Positions 36,597 through 48,482 of a stretch of DNA of 64,000 nucleotides are shown piece by piece. Numbering within the stretch: position 1 is the stretch's first letter; each line of letters starts with the position of its first letter. The translations under genes were made by a program, and so were the position numbers. The stretch comes from Arabidopsis thaliana (lineage: Eukaryota > Streptophyta > Magnoliopsida > Brassicales > Brassicaceae), in contig NC_003076.8 of NCBI RefSeq assembly GCF_000001735.4, forward strand, positions 14,387,835 through 14,451,834. The letters are read 5' to 3'. The notes under the pieces were generated by a model that saw only the letters and a list, made by a program, of their open reading frames with translations, was not told the DNA's origin and did no database searches.

Positions 36597-37656
36597 TTTT
36601 CTCTCTTTTTCTCTGTTTCCGCTTCTTTTGGTATTTTTTTTTTTTAAAGAAAAAATAAAAAAATTTGATTCTGTTTCTTTAACGTGAATATGGATGGTGC
36701 TGACGTGGTGAATTGGGTGGATGTGGTAAAGATATCATCCTAATATTTCTTAGCCAACAAATTGGATGAAGAATTGTTGGACACACATTGTGGAAAACAA
36801 AAAATTATTGTACAAACATTGAAATGTGACACTTTATCAGGAAAAAAAACATTGAAATGTGACATGACTTGCACTTTACAAGCACCAACCAAATTAGGTC
36901 TGGACGTTTACTTGGTTACGAAATCGGTTATATTTCGTTTTGGTTCTTTCATTTTTTTAGAATTTATGATCTATGTAAGGTACACAAAAAAACTTGGTTT
37001 GGTTCAGGTTTGGGTCCGGTGCTTCGGCTCACGAGTTTATGATCCATTTGGATATTTTTCAGGTATTTCCGGTATATATAATTGTATTTCGGGTATTTTT
37101 GAGTATCCAAAATAGTTAGGATTGGTTCTAGTGGGTTCTTTCGGTTATGAAGTTTATAATTTACTTTTTGGTTCCAGTTTGGTACTTTTGGTTCGATTAT
37201 TTTGCCCACTAAATCAAACACATAGAAGAAGAGATAAGCTCAAAGGTCAGGTGTTTTGAGAACTTCCATTGGAGTAGGGTTTAGGAAAAAACTGTACTAA
37301 ATTACTGGGATTGTATCCATGGAATGATTTTAGGTTCATTGTTTTACCTTTGATGTAATTAAATTTAAGTCACACAATTTCTTACTACTAGATGGGGTAG
37401 AGAGAAACTTTGTTACCTCTTAGCTGTAGATTCATTAACATTATTGCATATATTTTGGTCAAAATTCAACAATATACATTAAAGTGCCTAAAAACGATGT
37501 TGACCTTTTTATGTGTCTAAACAAAAATTCATATAAGAAAATACACACTAAGACGAATTATTTGTACACCATTTAAAGTGTGACATTAATCACATTACAA
37601 GCAAGAACCAACACACACACGTGTAAATGAATAGAATAAAATGACGAAATTGGAAA
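36597..37656. other. Intergenic DNA with low-complexity GGTTTGGTTC-type sequence
   Basis: This holds the PGLP1 upstream region, followed by a low-complexity stretch (36,900-37,200) built on repeats such as GGTTTTGGTTC, GGTTCAGG and GGTATTT. An open frame through it is a by-product of the repeats. No gene is seen. Confidence 0.45.
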
Positions 37657-38208
37657 TTAAATCTTGAGTTGAAATGGGTAAGAAGGCCAATCCTTGAGAT
37701 CTTCTTCTTGCCTCCTCACCTTAAAATCATCATCATCTACAACACTCTCATCCAAATAATCACTATACTTCAACAAAAACGCTAACACAAGAACAATCCA
37801 CTCTAAGCAAAACATCAATACACACAAACCACCAGAGAGTTTAAGTATCACTTCACCGTCTTCTTCCCGAACATAAGATTTCAAGAACCTAAGGAAATCC
37901 CCTGTTCTCGTGAATATCAGAACAGAGACAGCGCCTTGGAAAATGGCCGTGAGGACTGTGGCTACCATGTGTGAACCGTATAATCTATCGCTCGCGGTGG
38001 CGGATGTGGAGGAGGCGAAGATCGAGCAGCCGGATACCGCGGTTGCGATTGTGAGAGTGTAGAGGAAGATAAGGGAGAGACCGGAGAGAGATGGGAAGAG
38101 ACGGAGGGAGATTGTGAGGAAGATGCAACTTGAGGCTGAGCCTAAGAGGATGTAGTTGCAGAGAAGGAAGATGTTGTGTGTGTTGCCTTTCGATTTCGAC
38201 ATTCCCAT
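37657..38208 (-). CDS. Small four-helix transmembrane protein
   Basis: This is one exon of 183 residues, starting MGMSKSKG. Hydrophobic segments lie at about 13-35, 41-63, 81-101 and 125-148. A Gly/Ser-rich loop (ASSTSATASDRLYG) lies between the second and third, and the C-terminus is acidic then basic (DDDDFKVRRQEEDLKDW). A Met 38 codons upstream is in frame, but the added stretch is basic and Asn-rich with no signal and fits a 5' leader. I recognise it only as a plant-specific transmembrane protein of unknown function; it is probably At5g36710 by order. The helix count suggests a membrane scaffold or a tetraspan-type protein, but this is unproven. Confidence 0.75.
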   Translation of the reverse strand: MGMSKSKGNTHNIFLLCNYILLGSASSCIFLTISLRLFPSLSGLSLIFLYTLTIATAVSGCSIFASSTSATASDRLYGSHMVATVLTAIFQGAVSVLIFTRTGDFLRFLKSYVREEDGEVILKLSGGLCVLMFCLEWIVLVLAFLLKYSDYLDESVVDDDDFKVRRQEEDLKDWPSYPFQLKI

Positions 38209-40889
38209 TTTCTCGAATTCAAGAAGAGAACTTTGGTTTTTTTTTGGGGTTTTGATGTTTGTTTTTGTGTTTCTTGATAAGTTCACTTTGATTTGGGGTT
38301 TATATGCATACATAAGAAACAAAGTTGAGGTAAGAGAAAGTAGAGATTTTGTTGGGATTAACGGTCGTTTTTGTTTTTGAAAATATGACCGTTATGACTT
38401 AAGGACGAAGACAGAATAATTCAATTAAGGTGTAACGGCTCGATAACTTTTTAATCTTGTTTTTTAATTGGTTTTTAATAGTATGGTTTTGTAAGTTTTA
38501 AGGTCAACTATGTGAATGTCGGATGTCCCACTGAAGACACTAATTTGTTTCATAAAATGAGATTTATAAAAATTAGTTTATTGGGTAGACACAATTGATA
38601 AGAAATTGAGTTTGCTAAATATATTATGATGATAAATAATACACTTTATTTGTTAATCAGTTTATTAATAAAGTCCAACACGTAAAGGGAATATCAATTT
38701 TAGAATGGTCACATTAGTTTAAATGTTAAGAATAGCGGGTTAATATTCTAAAAGAGTTGTAGAAAACGCCATTTGAAATTGAAATTCAACAATACAAAGT
38801 TTTACAAATGTGAGATATTATTGCCAATACAAATTTCGACAAAAATGTCTTGTTTCATATGGGAACGGACACACATCGCATTTGGTAACGGGGACATCTT
38901 TAAAAATGTAAATGATTATGGATATAAATTGAATATTTTGTAACATCCTCCTAATGATTTTTTAAAAATATCTTTATGTCTTATAATTAAAGATCTAATA
39001 TACAATCAAACGTAACAAACAGTTTTTAATAACAGTAATTTGTATATAAATTAAAAAAAAAAAAACTATGCTATGACTTTTAAAAAATGGTATATCTTGT
39101 AGTGATAAAGTAATTAAAAACATGTTAGTCAAATAAAACCATTTGATGCATGAATTTTGACTAAATTCACAAAATTTAATTTTTCAAGATAAACTACCAA
39201 TAAATCCTTAATATTATTATAAAAATATATACTAGTCATACTTATTTCATTATTTTAATAAATATACAAATGTAATACACGAACTAACTACCAAATATTA
39301 ATTTAAATCAATTTTGAGATGTTTTAAAATTATTTAGTATAAATTAAAACTCTTTTTAACACATTAAAATTCGTGGTTGGACACTATATATATCCATATC
39401 CCCAGAAGGGATTAAGTTACAAGCAAACATATAAAAAACCATAGCTAGCTACAAAGTGAACGTATTAAGTCGCCATTACCTACAAGGCTACAAAGAAGAT
39501 AAAGGTATGTAAGCTTTATATGTAGATTTGTTTTGATAAGAATGTAAATATCATTTCAAGAAATGAATGATTCAGAGATTACAAAGTAAATCCTAAAAAG
39601 GCTAAAAAATATGGAAGCATACACATTTGAGGATCAAATCATCACTAAATCCTTAAGCGGTGAAACTTTAGGCAATGTTATGAAATTAACTTGATATAGA
39701 AGACTCCCCTAAACTAAACATGGCTAGAAACAAGAGCAATAAGGGAAAGAGAGATCTTCAAACTGACTAGAAAGCGTAGTGGAAGTCCCTTCACATCAAT
39801 AAGCTTTATATATAGTTTGGGAAAACATTTATTTTGTTATGAGGATTCCAATTCAGATTTTGTTATGAGGATTCAAACATCTATTTTTTTAGAGGATTCG
39901 AAGCCCATTTAGGGATTGAAAAATATTAAAAATTAAATTAATAGAAAAAAACTCAGATTTTAATAAATTTAATTTGACTGACACTTATATTTCTCTTCAA
40001 TATATAATAGATATAAGATATATATCCGATATATCGTACCCACACTTTTCTGTTATCAAATTCATAGTGAATAATAAATCATTCACACAATCACATATTT
40101 CCTTACAATAACTAAACAAAAATATTCATCAAACACTACCATGATCCATCACACACCACAATAATGATATTTTCTTAAAATTTCTAAACAAATAGATCAA
40201 TTGGAAATTTTCTTAAGCATCAACTATGCAAATTGAAATTAAAAGTATAACTTAAAATTTATGATAACAATTTTAAAAGAAAAAATGTGCACATCGTTTT
40301 GTTAAAGACTAATATTTAATTTTAAACTAGAAATATTATCTTATTATATAAATATTAAATACCTAATAATCATATTATTTTTACAAGAATATATGAAACA
40401 ACGATCCTTGATTACTTAATTCCTAAGAAGATAAACTATCTATTTTATTATGTTTTGTTATCATAACTCAAAATTTATATAATAGAAAAAAGCGCGCTCA
40501 CTATTTTGTTAAAGACTCAGATTTTTTGTGGTTAAATATTACATGTATTTGTTTCCCAAAATTTACAGTCATCAAAATGAATATAAATCCAAGTTAAGTC
40601 AAATTGCAGTTGTAAGTCTCATATCAAAAAAAAAAAAAGAAAAAAGAGTAACAGTCTCAAACGTCAAAAACAAATTGTGCCTTGCATAAATCAGGAGTTC
40701 AAAACAATAAACGAGAATTAGTGGCTTTACTGTAATGCTTAACTGACGCCATTTTGAGTAGCATATTTTCTTTAATATTAAATACATAAATGCAGTTAAA
40801 TGTAAATGTCTTTGTTATCCTTTAAAATGGTAGTTTCTAAGTCTTTTATTTCATGGAAAAAAGTCCGATGTTTTCTTCATATTAAACGC
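38209..40889. other. Intergenic DNA with a repeated promoter-like module
   Basis: Apart from the module at 39345-39440, which recurs at 54415-54518, the region is AT-rich without recognisable genes or element ends. Confidence 0.4.
39345..39440 (+). promoter_or_regulatory. Repeated TATA-containing module, copy 1
   Basis: This stretch of about 96 bp shares TAAAACTCTTTTT, ACACATTAAAATT, GTGGTTGGACACTATATATA and ACAAGCAAAYATATAAA with 54415-54518. The CTATATATATCC is a good TATA box on the plus strand (39384-39395). No open frame of more than a few codons follows at a normal distance, so it could drive a non-coding transcript or be a relic promoter. Confidence 0.4.
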
Positions 40890-41162
40890 TCATTTCATTA
40901 ATAAAGCAAGATTAGCAGCAACTAAAAAAGCCAATGGTGCATATGAGCTTGTTTCTTTCGTTGGGTCAAACAGTTGTATGTATACACAATAAACCATCTT
41001 TTGCTTTTCGGTTATAATCATCACAACCCATTTGCTAATTTTTCCCTCAAATCTTTCCTCAAAATCATCTAGTATATGATGAAGTTTTAAGAATGAATTC
41101 AGTGGAAAACACTTTGTATGTAAAAAAGCGTGTGATCCACATAAATTTACATCAATGACCAT
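40890..41162 (-). CDS. Hypothetical 90-residue protein
   Basis: An uninterrupted 90-codon frame starts MVIDVNLCGSHAF and ends in a hydrophobic stretch (YAPLAFLVAANLALLMK) that could be a membrane anchor. Composition is more protein-like than neighbouring AT-rich frames, but I recognise no family and see no clear promoter. It could equally be chance or a decayed exon. Confidence 0.25.
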   Translation of the reverse strand: MVIDVNLCGSHAFLHTKCFPLNSFLKLHHILDDFEERFEGKISKWVVMIITEKQKMVYCVYIQLFDPTKETSSYAPLAFLVAANLALLMK

Positions 41163-41826
41163 ACTTACAAATCAAGTTTCATTTTTTGCATCATTGACCT
41201 AAGTTTACAAATATATTCATAAACTAACTAAATAATATCTTTCTTAAATATATACATAATTTTTGGCTCACTGGGCAATACATCAACTATTAAATTCTAT
41301 TAAAAAACAAAAGAAAACAAAAACAAAAAACAAAAAACAAAAACAAGAAAAACAATTTTTTTTAAAAACAATTCATCCTCTCTAATACTCTAACTAACAA
41401 ATCCTGAAATTTTGACATTCGTAGCACAAAAATGTTATTGTTATGAGCAAGTGACAAAAACATTTTTAGATAACTCGATATTGCTCTACTCTTTCACAAT
41501 CATTTCTAATCATTTATACGGAATTGTAAAGAGCAAACCTATAAATTAATGATTCGGTAGTGAACAAATTGGACTAGTTTTAGCAAGAGATTAAAAAAAT
41601 GATCTAAACATTGATGTAGAGAGATGATGAGAACAATATTCGATTTTATGATTTTTTTTTTAATTAGGTGATTATACTTCTCACCATTTTTCCATGTCAA
41701 TTTGATTAGTATAAATAAAATAATTTCAGGAAATTAGTATATTGATTAAAGATACATACTTACATTATATATTATTTTTTCACATATAAGAAACACATAT
41801 ATATTATTTTGCATATTTATTAAGTT
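41163..41826. other. Intergenic DNA, nothing recognised
   Basis: AT-rich, with an A-rich run of AAACAAAAAAC type near 41,310. The right part should hold the 3' end of the thionin-like transcript. Confidence 0.4.
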
Positions 41827-42090
41827 TCAGGTATCACATAGAAACCAGAATAATCCATTGCAGTAACTTCGAGGCACGACATATTCCTCATGTTTGTTTT
41901 CATTGCAGAGTTTTGTGCAAGCAGTCTCACATAATGGAAGAGTTGCCTTTTGAGAAACTTTCATGCATTGATTCGGGACACAATGCTTAACACATACTTC
42001 CACCGTACTCGCGTATGTTGAAACAATCATCGTTAATAAAACTACAATCATCAAAACACTGTATATCTTTTTTATTGTTTGAGTTGCCAT
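41827..42090 (-). CDS. Thionin-like cysteine-rich secreted peptide
   Basis: A single-exon 87-residue protein. Residues 1-28 form a signal peptide (basic start, hydrophobic core, cut near TYA). The mature part has eight cysteines at 33, 37, 42, 54, 58, 62, 77 and 85, in the pattern C-x3-C-x4-C-x11-C-x3-C-x3-C-x14-C-x7-C. This matches the plant thionin-like family of small secreted peptides, which is broader than the classical toxic thionins; no activity is known for this one. The CxxxC spacing could equally fit other defence-type cysteine-rich peptides. It stands alone, with no paralogue in this window. Confidence 0.7.
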   Translation of the reverse strand: MATQTIKKIYSVLMIVVLLTMIVSTYASTVEVCVKHCVPNQCMKVSQKATLPLCETACTKLCNENKHEEYVVPRSYCNGLFWFLCDT

Positions 42091-43764
42091 TATTTGAAGA
42101 GATAAATTTATGAGTGTTCAAAGTTATTAAAATTTTGCTTAGGTTATATAGCAAAAAAAAAATGTAACAAGTGGATTATTGTTGAGTTGTTTCTATAGTT
42201 TTTACTTTATATAGCAAAACTAGTTTTGACTACTTAAAATTATTTATTTTGGAAGTATATCCGTTTGATTTTTATTTTTTTCATAAGTTAGTTTTTTTGT
42301 TTATGTTGTTGACTGTCCAAACAATCTATCATTCCAAATTCTTGTTGTCAAGAAACATAGAAATATATTAATCTCGTTCCAAATTCTTGTTGTTTAAAAT
42401 TATATATTTTTTTAGATTCGCTAATGAGTTTCTTAAGAATGGATTATGTTGTGAATGTTCTTGATTTAATTTGGAAGAACAAAGCTCAGAATCATTTAAT
42501 CATTTCAAGAACAAAACTCAAAATCACATAATTGTTTAGAAGGACGAAGGACATATATTTTAGCAGAGGAAATAACTCTAAGTCTAAATGCCTTCTTAAG
42601 CCAACATAATCTACGTTTGGATAGAATAAATAACCGGAACTATAAGACCAATTTTTTATTGATGTATTTCATGTCCTTTTTATATCTCAAAATAAATAAT
42701 CTCAACACAAACAAAAAAAAATCAATTACAGGCCGCTCTACAATTGTTCTACGTTCTCAAATAACAAAACCAACTATCGTTCCTGCAAAAATGAATAAAT
42801 CAGTTTTTAAATTCACAACATTTTTGTTTTTTTGTTGACCAAAGCCAAACATTTTTTTGTCGAGGAAAATAATAAGCCCAATATATTTTTTTGTCGACTT
42901 AAGCCCAACATTTTAACGACATCTAATAATATAAGCCCATTTCTTCTCAGTCCAAGATCATAAGATAAGTGTTAAATAACAAAATTAGAGATTCTGACTA
43001 ACTACAGATGTCATTGTCATCCTAGTTCCTAGAGGTCATAGTTTTGTATAACAAACTACTCTATAAAGAGTATACCAAAGATATTCAATACTTATTTTAA
43101 AAATATTAATTTAATTTTTTTACTTATATTTTTTTTCCAAAAACAATTTTGACCGTACTAAATTATTATTTTTTTAGTTCCAACCCTTAATATACATATA
43201 TAACAATTTTATGTACCTATCTTTCTGATGCATTTCAATATTAAGGTCTTTGTTAAGTGCAATGTATACCAAGCACCACTCGATCATTGTTTCAAGAGTC
43301 CAAAAATCAATTTTATCCAAATATTTGATCTAATCATCTCTCTAAAGACTAGAAAGAACTAATATTGTTTTGGTCCAAAAATCCAAATGTTGGCAACAAC
43401 AAACTTTGAAAAATATTTTAAAGTAATATCGTTACGGTTTCTAATACAAATACATAATCATATGTTATTTTCTTAAATACAACACTATTCACCTAAATTC
43501 TACTACAAAAACTCTACTTGAGTTACTGGAATGGCTAATTTGAAAGGCTACTTGAGCAACCATTGAGAGAATAATATTTACGTGCTGGTCAAGTCTATGA
43601 AGATAAAGAATCCTAAAAACTAAGTACGCCTTACTAGTTAAAGACTATCATTGATTAAACTCAGGATACAATAATAGTCCGAGACCAAATTGCTTTTATT
43701 ATAAAATAAAATAAAAATTGTTTTTAATTGAAACTTAATTTAGAAGAGGTCCAAGGTAACAAAA
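42091..43764. other. Intergenic DNA, nothing recognised
   Basis: AT-rich sequence with short open frames only. The first 150 bp are upstream of the thionin-like gene. I see no element ends or domains. Confidence 0.4.
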
Positions 43765-44148
43765 TCAAACATCCTCTCCCATTCTACGACGCAATGAGGA
43801 TCCCTCTGAAGGGGGCTCAGCCTTCACCTTATCCAAGATCCTAAACACTTTAATGTCAATGATTCTTTGAGAGAATTTCTTGAACTGCATCATATTAGAG
43901 AGCACAACGAAAACAGATTATTGAGCTTACTAATGGAGTAAATCAGTGTACACTATGAAAGCTAATAGAAAAGTATCAAGAATAAAGTTGTAGAGAAAGT
44001 TTTACAAGGGAAAAGAAAAACATGTGCTAACATATAAGACCAAGTATTAACATGAATAACAATAACCCACATAACGTACCACAAATCTCTTACGCCCCTG
44101 GGATATGCTGAGCGACTTTACGACCGGGGGATTAGCTGAAGTCGCCAT
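43765..44148 (-). CDS. Two-exon small protein resembling the N-terminus of UTP20
   Basis: Exon 1 is 44080-44148 (MATSANPPVVKSLSISQGRK, then RFV) and exon 2 is 43765-43884 (FKKFSQRIIDIKVFRILDKV onward). They join in frame across a GT-AG intron to give 62 residues. The arrangement RFV, FKKFSQRI, DI, V.R.LDKV, AEPPSEGSS recalls the N-terminus of UTP20, a very large HEAT-repeat component of the small-subunit processome (compare RFKFMTFAERL in the human protein). Here it ends shortly after SEGSS with RRRMGEDV and a stop. I infer a duplicated 5' end of a UTP20 gene that gained a new stop. Whether it is transcribed is unknown. Confidence 0.5.
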
Positions 44149-45273
44149 GATTAAGAGAGTGTGCAAAGTTACGCGTTTCCTAAACAAGAAATTTTGATTC
44201 CAAAAGCTTACAATTAAAGTTTCTACGTGCAAAGATAGCAATTAGGGTTTATCAATCTAGTTACTTGTCTGAGAATCAACATAAGCCTTGAAAGTGAAAC
44301 AACAAAAGTAAAAGCTTACGAAAATAAGTTTGGTTCTTAAGCTTGAGCTAGTATGAGCTTGGGAGGAATTTGAGAATGCGGCAGATGAATTTAAGGGTTT
44401 AAGCTTTCTTTTATTGTTTCTCAATTAAAGAGGCGGTTAGGTTTGTTCTGGTTTTATCTGTACTCTTTAAAATCAACCGATATTCATAAAACTAATTCAT
44501 TTTCTTGGGCCTTAACCAACCTTAGTTCAAGCCGAGGCCTATACATCCTTATTGTATAAAAGATTTTTTTGTTTCTTCTTCACTTTTTCGGCATTAATCT
44601 CTACTAAGAAAATTCATAATCATAAACAAAGAGAGAAAGAAAACTAGCTAATTTTTTTTGAATTTAATGTTAAATTATATTCAAAGAAAAATAAACTGTT
44701 TATACATATAAATGCAAATATTTTTTTTAAAAAATATATCAAATGTGTATCCTATCTATCCTTGATTTTGATCTTGCCTTGAAGCAAACCACACTTGGAT
44801 TCCTCTTGGGTACTTCTCTTCACCTCTCACCCTTAGCGTGCTTAATCGATTCTTTATGTTTTTGTCGATTAGCCTGATTATCTTCTCCGTCCTCGATGAA
44901 AACGGAAAACTAGCTAATTACATGGAAACGGAAATGAAAACGGCTTTTTTTTATAAAGAAATTATGAAATAGAGAACTAATAGGGCAAGAACAAATAAAT
45001 TTTGATTTTATATAATTGATTTGAGAAGATAAAGCTCCACCAACGTTTCTTTTTCGACGAAATACGCGCATGAACTCTTCCATCATTAGATTATCCATCA
45101 ACAAATTAGTTAACTATCAATGTGATTTTCCCATGCAATTTTTAATCGAAAACTAAAATCATTACATAGTTTTTTTATTTTTTTTTTTAAGCAATTTACC
45201 TTTCTCAAATCATCATTTTCCATTTGAAATGAATTTCTCTTTCTACACTACAAAATTTACTAGCAGTACATAT
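44149..45273. other. Intergenic DNA, upstream of the UTP20-like gene
   Basis: The first few hundred bases are the promoter side of the small two-exon gene. Nothing else is recognisable before the TIR element at 45274. Confidence 0.4.
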
Positions 45274-46470
45274 AGGGTAGGCTGAATTTTCAGCCTTATA
45301 CTAGTTGGAATCTCAACTTTTCACCAGAGTCTTTTAGCCACTTAAAAAACCATCATAAAAAACTTTAATTTCGATAAAACTACACATACTTTCGGATTTG
45401 TTCTTAAAACTACGCCTCCAATTGAACCGACCAGTTAACCGATAATTTTTCATCCGGTTTGACTTACCCAGAATTTAACCAAAATTAATCCGATTTTGAT
45501 TCTATTTTAGCAATTTTGACCAAAAAAATGTAAATAAATTGTCTTCTTAAGAAGTAAAAGTATTTTTATTAATTTTTATTTGTGATAAACAATTAAAAAT
45601 ATTAAATTATAACTTAATTTTAACAAAACTTAATATGACAAAATAAACCCCAAATTATATTTTGAGCCTACATTTTGTTATAAAATTTTGATAATATACA
45701 AACATATACATTTTCCTTTTGCCAATCATTTCTATTTTTTATAAACTTAAAGCTATGTCTTTTTTTAAAACAAAATATTCATTTTTCTTGCAATCATAAT
45801 ATATGACCTTAGAACTTTATATATATAATGAAATTCAAAAAATATGCCAAATTTATTTTTATATAAATATATCTGTAAACACCACAATCAAAGTATATAT
45901 TATGGTATTTATAAATCAATTTTTCTTTATAGATTCTGTTTTCTTTTTATATATTCAAGATGAGTTATATATATATATATATGTGTGATTATGTGTTTTA
46001 AAAAAGAAAATAACCTTTGAATTATTAAATTTAGAGTATATACCAAATACATTTATATAAATAACACCATTGTATTTATAAAAAGAATTTGTTGTCTATT
46101 TTGTTATATTATTTTGCGGTATATATTTTTATTATAAAAGAATTTTGGTAAAATTAATTAATTTAGTATTTTTATCAAAATTAAATAAATAGTATTCTTC
46201 TTCTAGAGAATATATTTTCTGGGTCAAAATTGGGTTAAAATAGAGTCAAAATCGAATAGGTTCGGTTAAATTTTGGGTAATTCAAACCGGGTGTATAATT
46301 ATTGGTTAACTGGTCGGTTCAATTGGAGGCGTAGTTTTAACAACAAATCCGAAAGTACGTGTAGTTTTATCGAGATTAAAGTTTTTTATGGTGGTTTTTC
46401 AAGTGACTAAAAGTTTAGGATGGAAAGTTGAGATTCCAACTAGTAGAGGGTTGAAAATTCAGGCAACCCT
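45274..46470. mobile_element. Long-TIR non-autonomous DNA element, copy 2 (complete)
   Basis: The 1,197-bp element begins AGGGTAGGCTGAATTTTC and ends in the inverted GAAAATTCAGGCAACCCT. ACATAT flanks both sides (45268-45273, 46471-46476). Inverted arms run about 200 bp and include CTAGTTGGAATCTCAACTT. It shares arms and interior with 9558-10796. No protein is encoded. The superfamily is uncertain: the long arms suggest a Mutator-type or fold-back element, but a 9-bp duplication is not evident. Confidence 0.75.
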
Positions 46471-47554
46471 ACATATATCGTATGCTCTACAAAATAAATA
46501 TAGAATTGATTAATAAACAACTTTAGTTCCCTTATATGTATCTGAATTATCATTAAGAAAGAGTTTATGTATTGGCATCAAAAGCATCTAGGAAGAGTAG
46601 AAGGTATGAGTTTTGACTTGTGTGCATGCAGTCTCTGGTGCTGTTGGATCGGTCCACCGTAAACCGAGATTGTTCTACTAGAAAGCCCGCGATGCTTGGT
46701 CTCCAATCCTAGAAAATTGAAGATAATTGATCGACAAACCAAAGATCCTCACATATGAATGGAGGAGTCTCCCCTTGAAGAACCCCATTCTTACACATCA
46801 GAAAAGGAGACTTAAGAATTCGAATCAGTTCGTCCATTATCTATTTAATTTCCTTTCTCTTGTAATTGCCGAGCCAAAAGTTAAATAAAAGAAGGTTAGA
46901 TCCATTTCTCTCGTCACTTGGATTTTACCAAAATGGGTTTAGGGTTAGATTGAACGGACTGTACAACAATTAAACAGGTTAAGTGTTTAGCGCCTAACAA
47001 TTTTTTTGAAAACTGCATTTAGTATATTCTATTTTAAAGCCAAGTATACTTAAAATTGCTTGCCAATCCACAAAATTTTATTTTAAGTAAGGTTTTGACA
47101 TTTATTTGTAAAACATATTTTGCACGTTTGCAATCAATTTGTGAAATAAAATTTTGAGTTAACGAAAAACCTTGCATATAGAATATGGATCTTCGTAAGA
47201 TTGTAACAATGATAAGTAAGAGTATCATCAACCTTTTATTAACGAGTAGGAGAAAGACGACAAACAAAATGTATCTTCAACGTGTTATTTTATCCACTTA
47301 CTAATTCAAGATGGCAATGTTATTTGTCTTATTTCTTGCCATGTAAAACAGACTGATGTCATCCTGTGGCTGTATTATGCAGAAAATAGGATGTGAGGAC
47401 CATTACAATCGTAAATCTAACCAAACCATTATAAACATTTAAAATGAAAAAGTTTAAAAGCTAAACGTGTTAAGTGTTTGAACGAGAACAATCGCTAGAG
47501 AAACATAGTAAAATTTGGAGTTGCGAGAGAAGAGAAGAGGATATTTTATTTATA

Positions 47555-47556
<2 letters not shown>

Positions 47557-47611
<55 letters not shown>
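47557..47611. repeat. (TA)n microsatellite
   Basis: An uninterrupted run of about 27 TA dinucleotides. Likely length-polymorphic between accessions. Confidence 0.9.
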
Positions 47612-47614
<3 letters not shown>

Positions 47615-48008
47615 GACAGGAAACTTTTGTTGAAAATTCGTCAAAATCACAGTTTGGTAGGAGTTCAACTTTTTTTTTGTTTCTGTGCTGAAATTCTAGG
47701 AGTGGCATTTTAACCAAACCAAACCCAAGCTTAGACTTTAACCATTCGGTTATGTCTCTTCTCAACCCAAATGGTTCGGTTTGGTTAGGTTTGACAACCC
47801 AATATATTTATTTAATTAATAATATTGTATATTATTAAATATGTAATTATTTGCACTTTTTTTTCATGGTTTATTTGAATTATTAAACTTTTTGCTTAAG
47901 CTAACTTATATCAAATTTAAAGTTCAAACGATAATGAACAAAATAATTCTGTTTCATTACATTGATTAGTCTTCTAAAACTAAACTAAAACCAAACCAAA
48001 CTAAAGTC

Positions 48009-48080
48009 AAATCAAACCAAACTGAACCGAACATAGATTGACCCAAATCAAACCAAACTGAACCGAACATAGATTGACCC
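48009..48080. repeat. 36-bp tandem duplication
   Basis: Two exact copies of a 36-bp block, beginning AAATCAAACCAAACTG and ending ATAGATTGACCC, sit back to back in an AACCAAACC-rich stretch. Confidence 0.9.
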
Positions 48081-48482
48081 AAACCCTAACCAAACCATAT
48101 ACTAGATCGGCTGCGGCATAAAAAGTGGTGATGATGTTTTATTCTATGATTTATACACTAACCGATGTCAAGTTGGACTTTTCCCTGATGTAGAACGAGA
48201 TTGGATTTTCAGAAGAACATAAACTTCTTAACTACACATCTAGCTTGGTTGGTATACCGTATCTCTAAATTACAATTTATTTCCCTTAGATAATAAAATT
48301 CTTAATAATTTGTACCAATCGTCATTGTGACGCTGGTTTATGTTTTCCTACATTTGAAGGCCTCCATAGGCCCAATGGATTTCTAATTATATATCTTCAA
48401 TTGCTGGTATAGGTAACAAGAAGAAGAAATAAGAGAAAAAGGAATTTACATGACCTAACTTGGCGAAACGACAACCACAAGC

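Larger units (their letters stand above)
46471..48482. other. Intergenic DNA with simple repeats
   Basis: This holds a (TA)n run (47,557-47,611), an AACCAAACC-type low-complexity stretch (47,710-48,100) and a 36-bp tandem duplication. No gene is supported. The final 60 bp are the F-box 5' leader. Confidence 0.45.

Noticed and set aside
36762-37220. Open frames on both strands around 37.0 kb
   Set aside because: They are by-products of GGTTTGG-type low-complexity repeats.
38209-38322. Upstream Met for the four-helix membrane protein
   Set aside because: It adds 38 basic, Asn-rich residues before the natural MGMSKSKG start and resembles a 5' leader.
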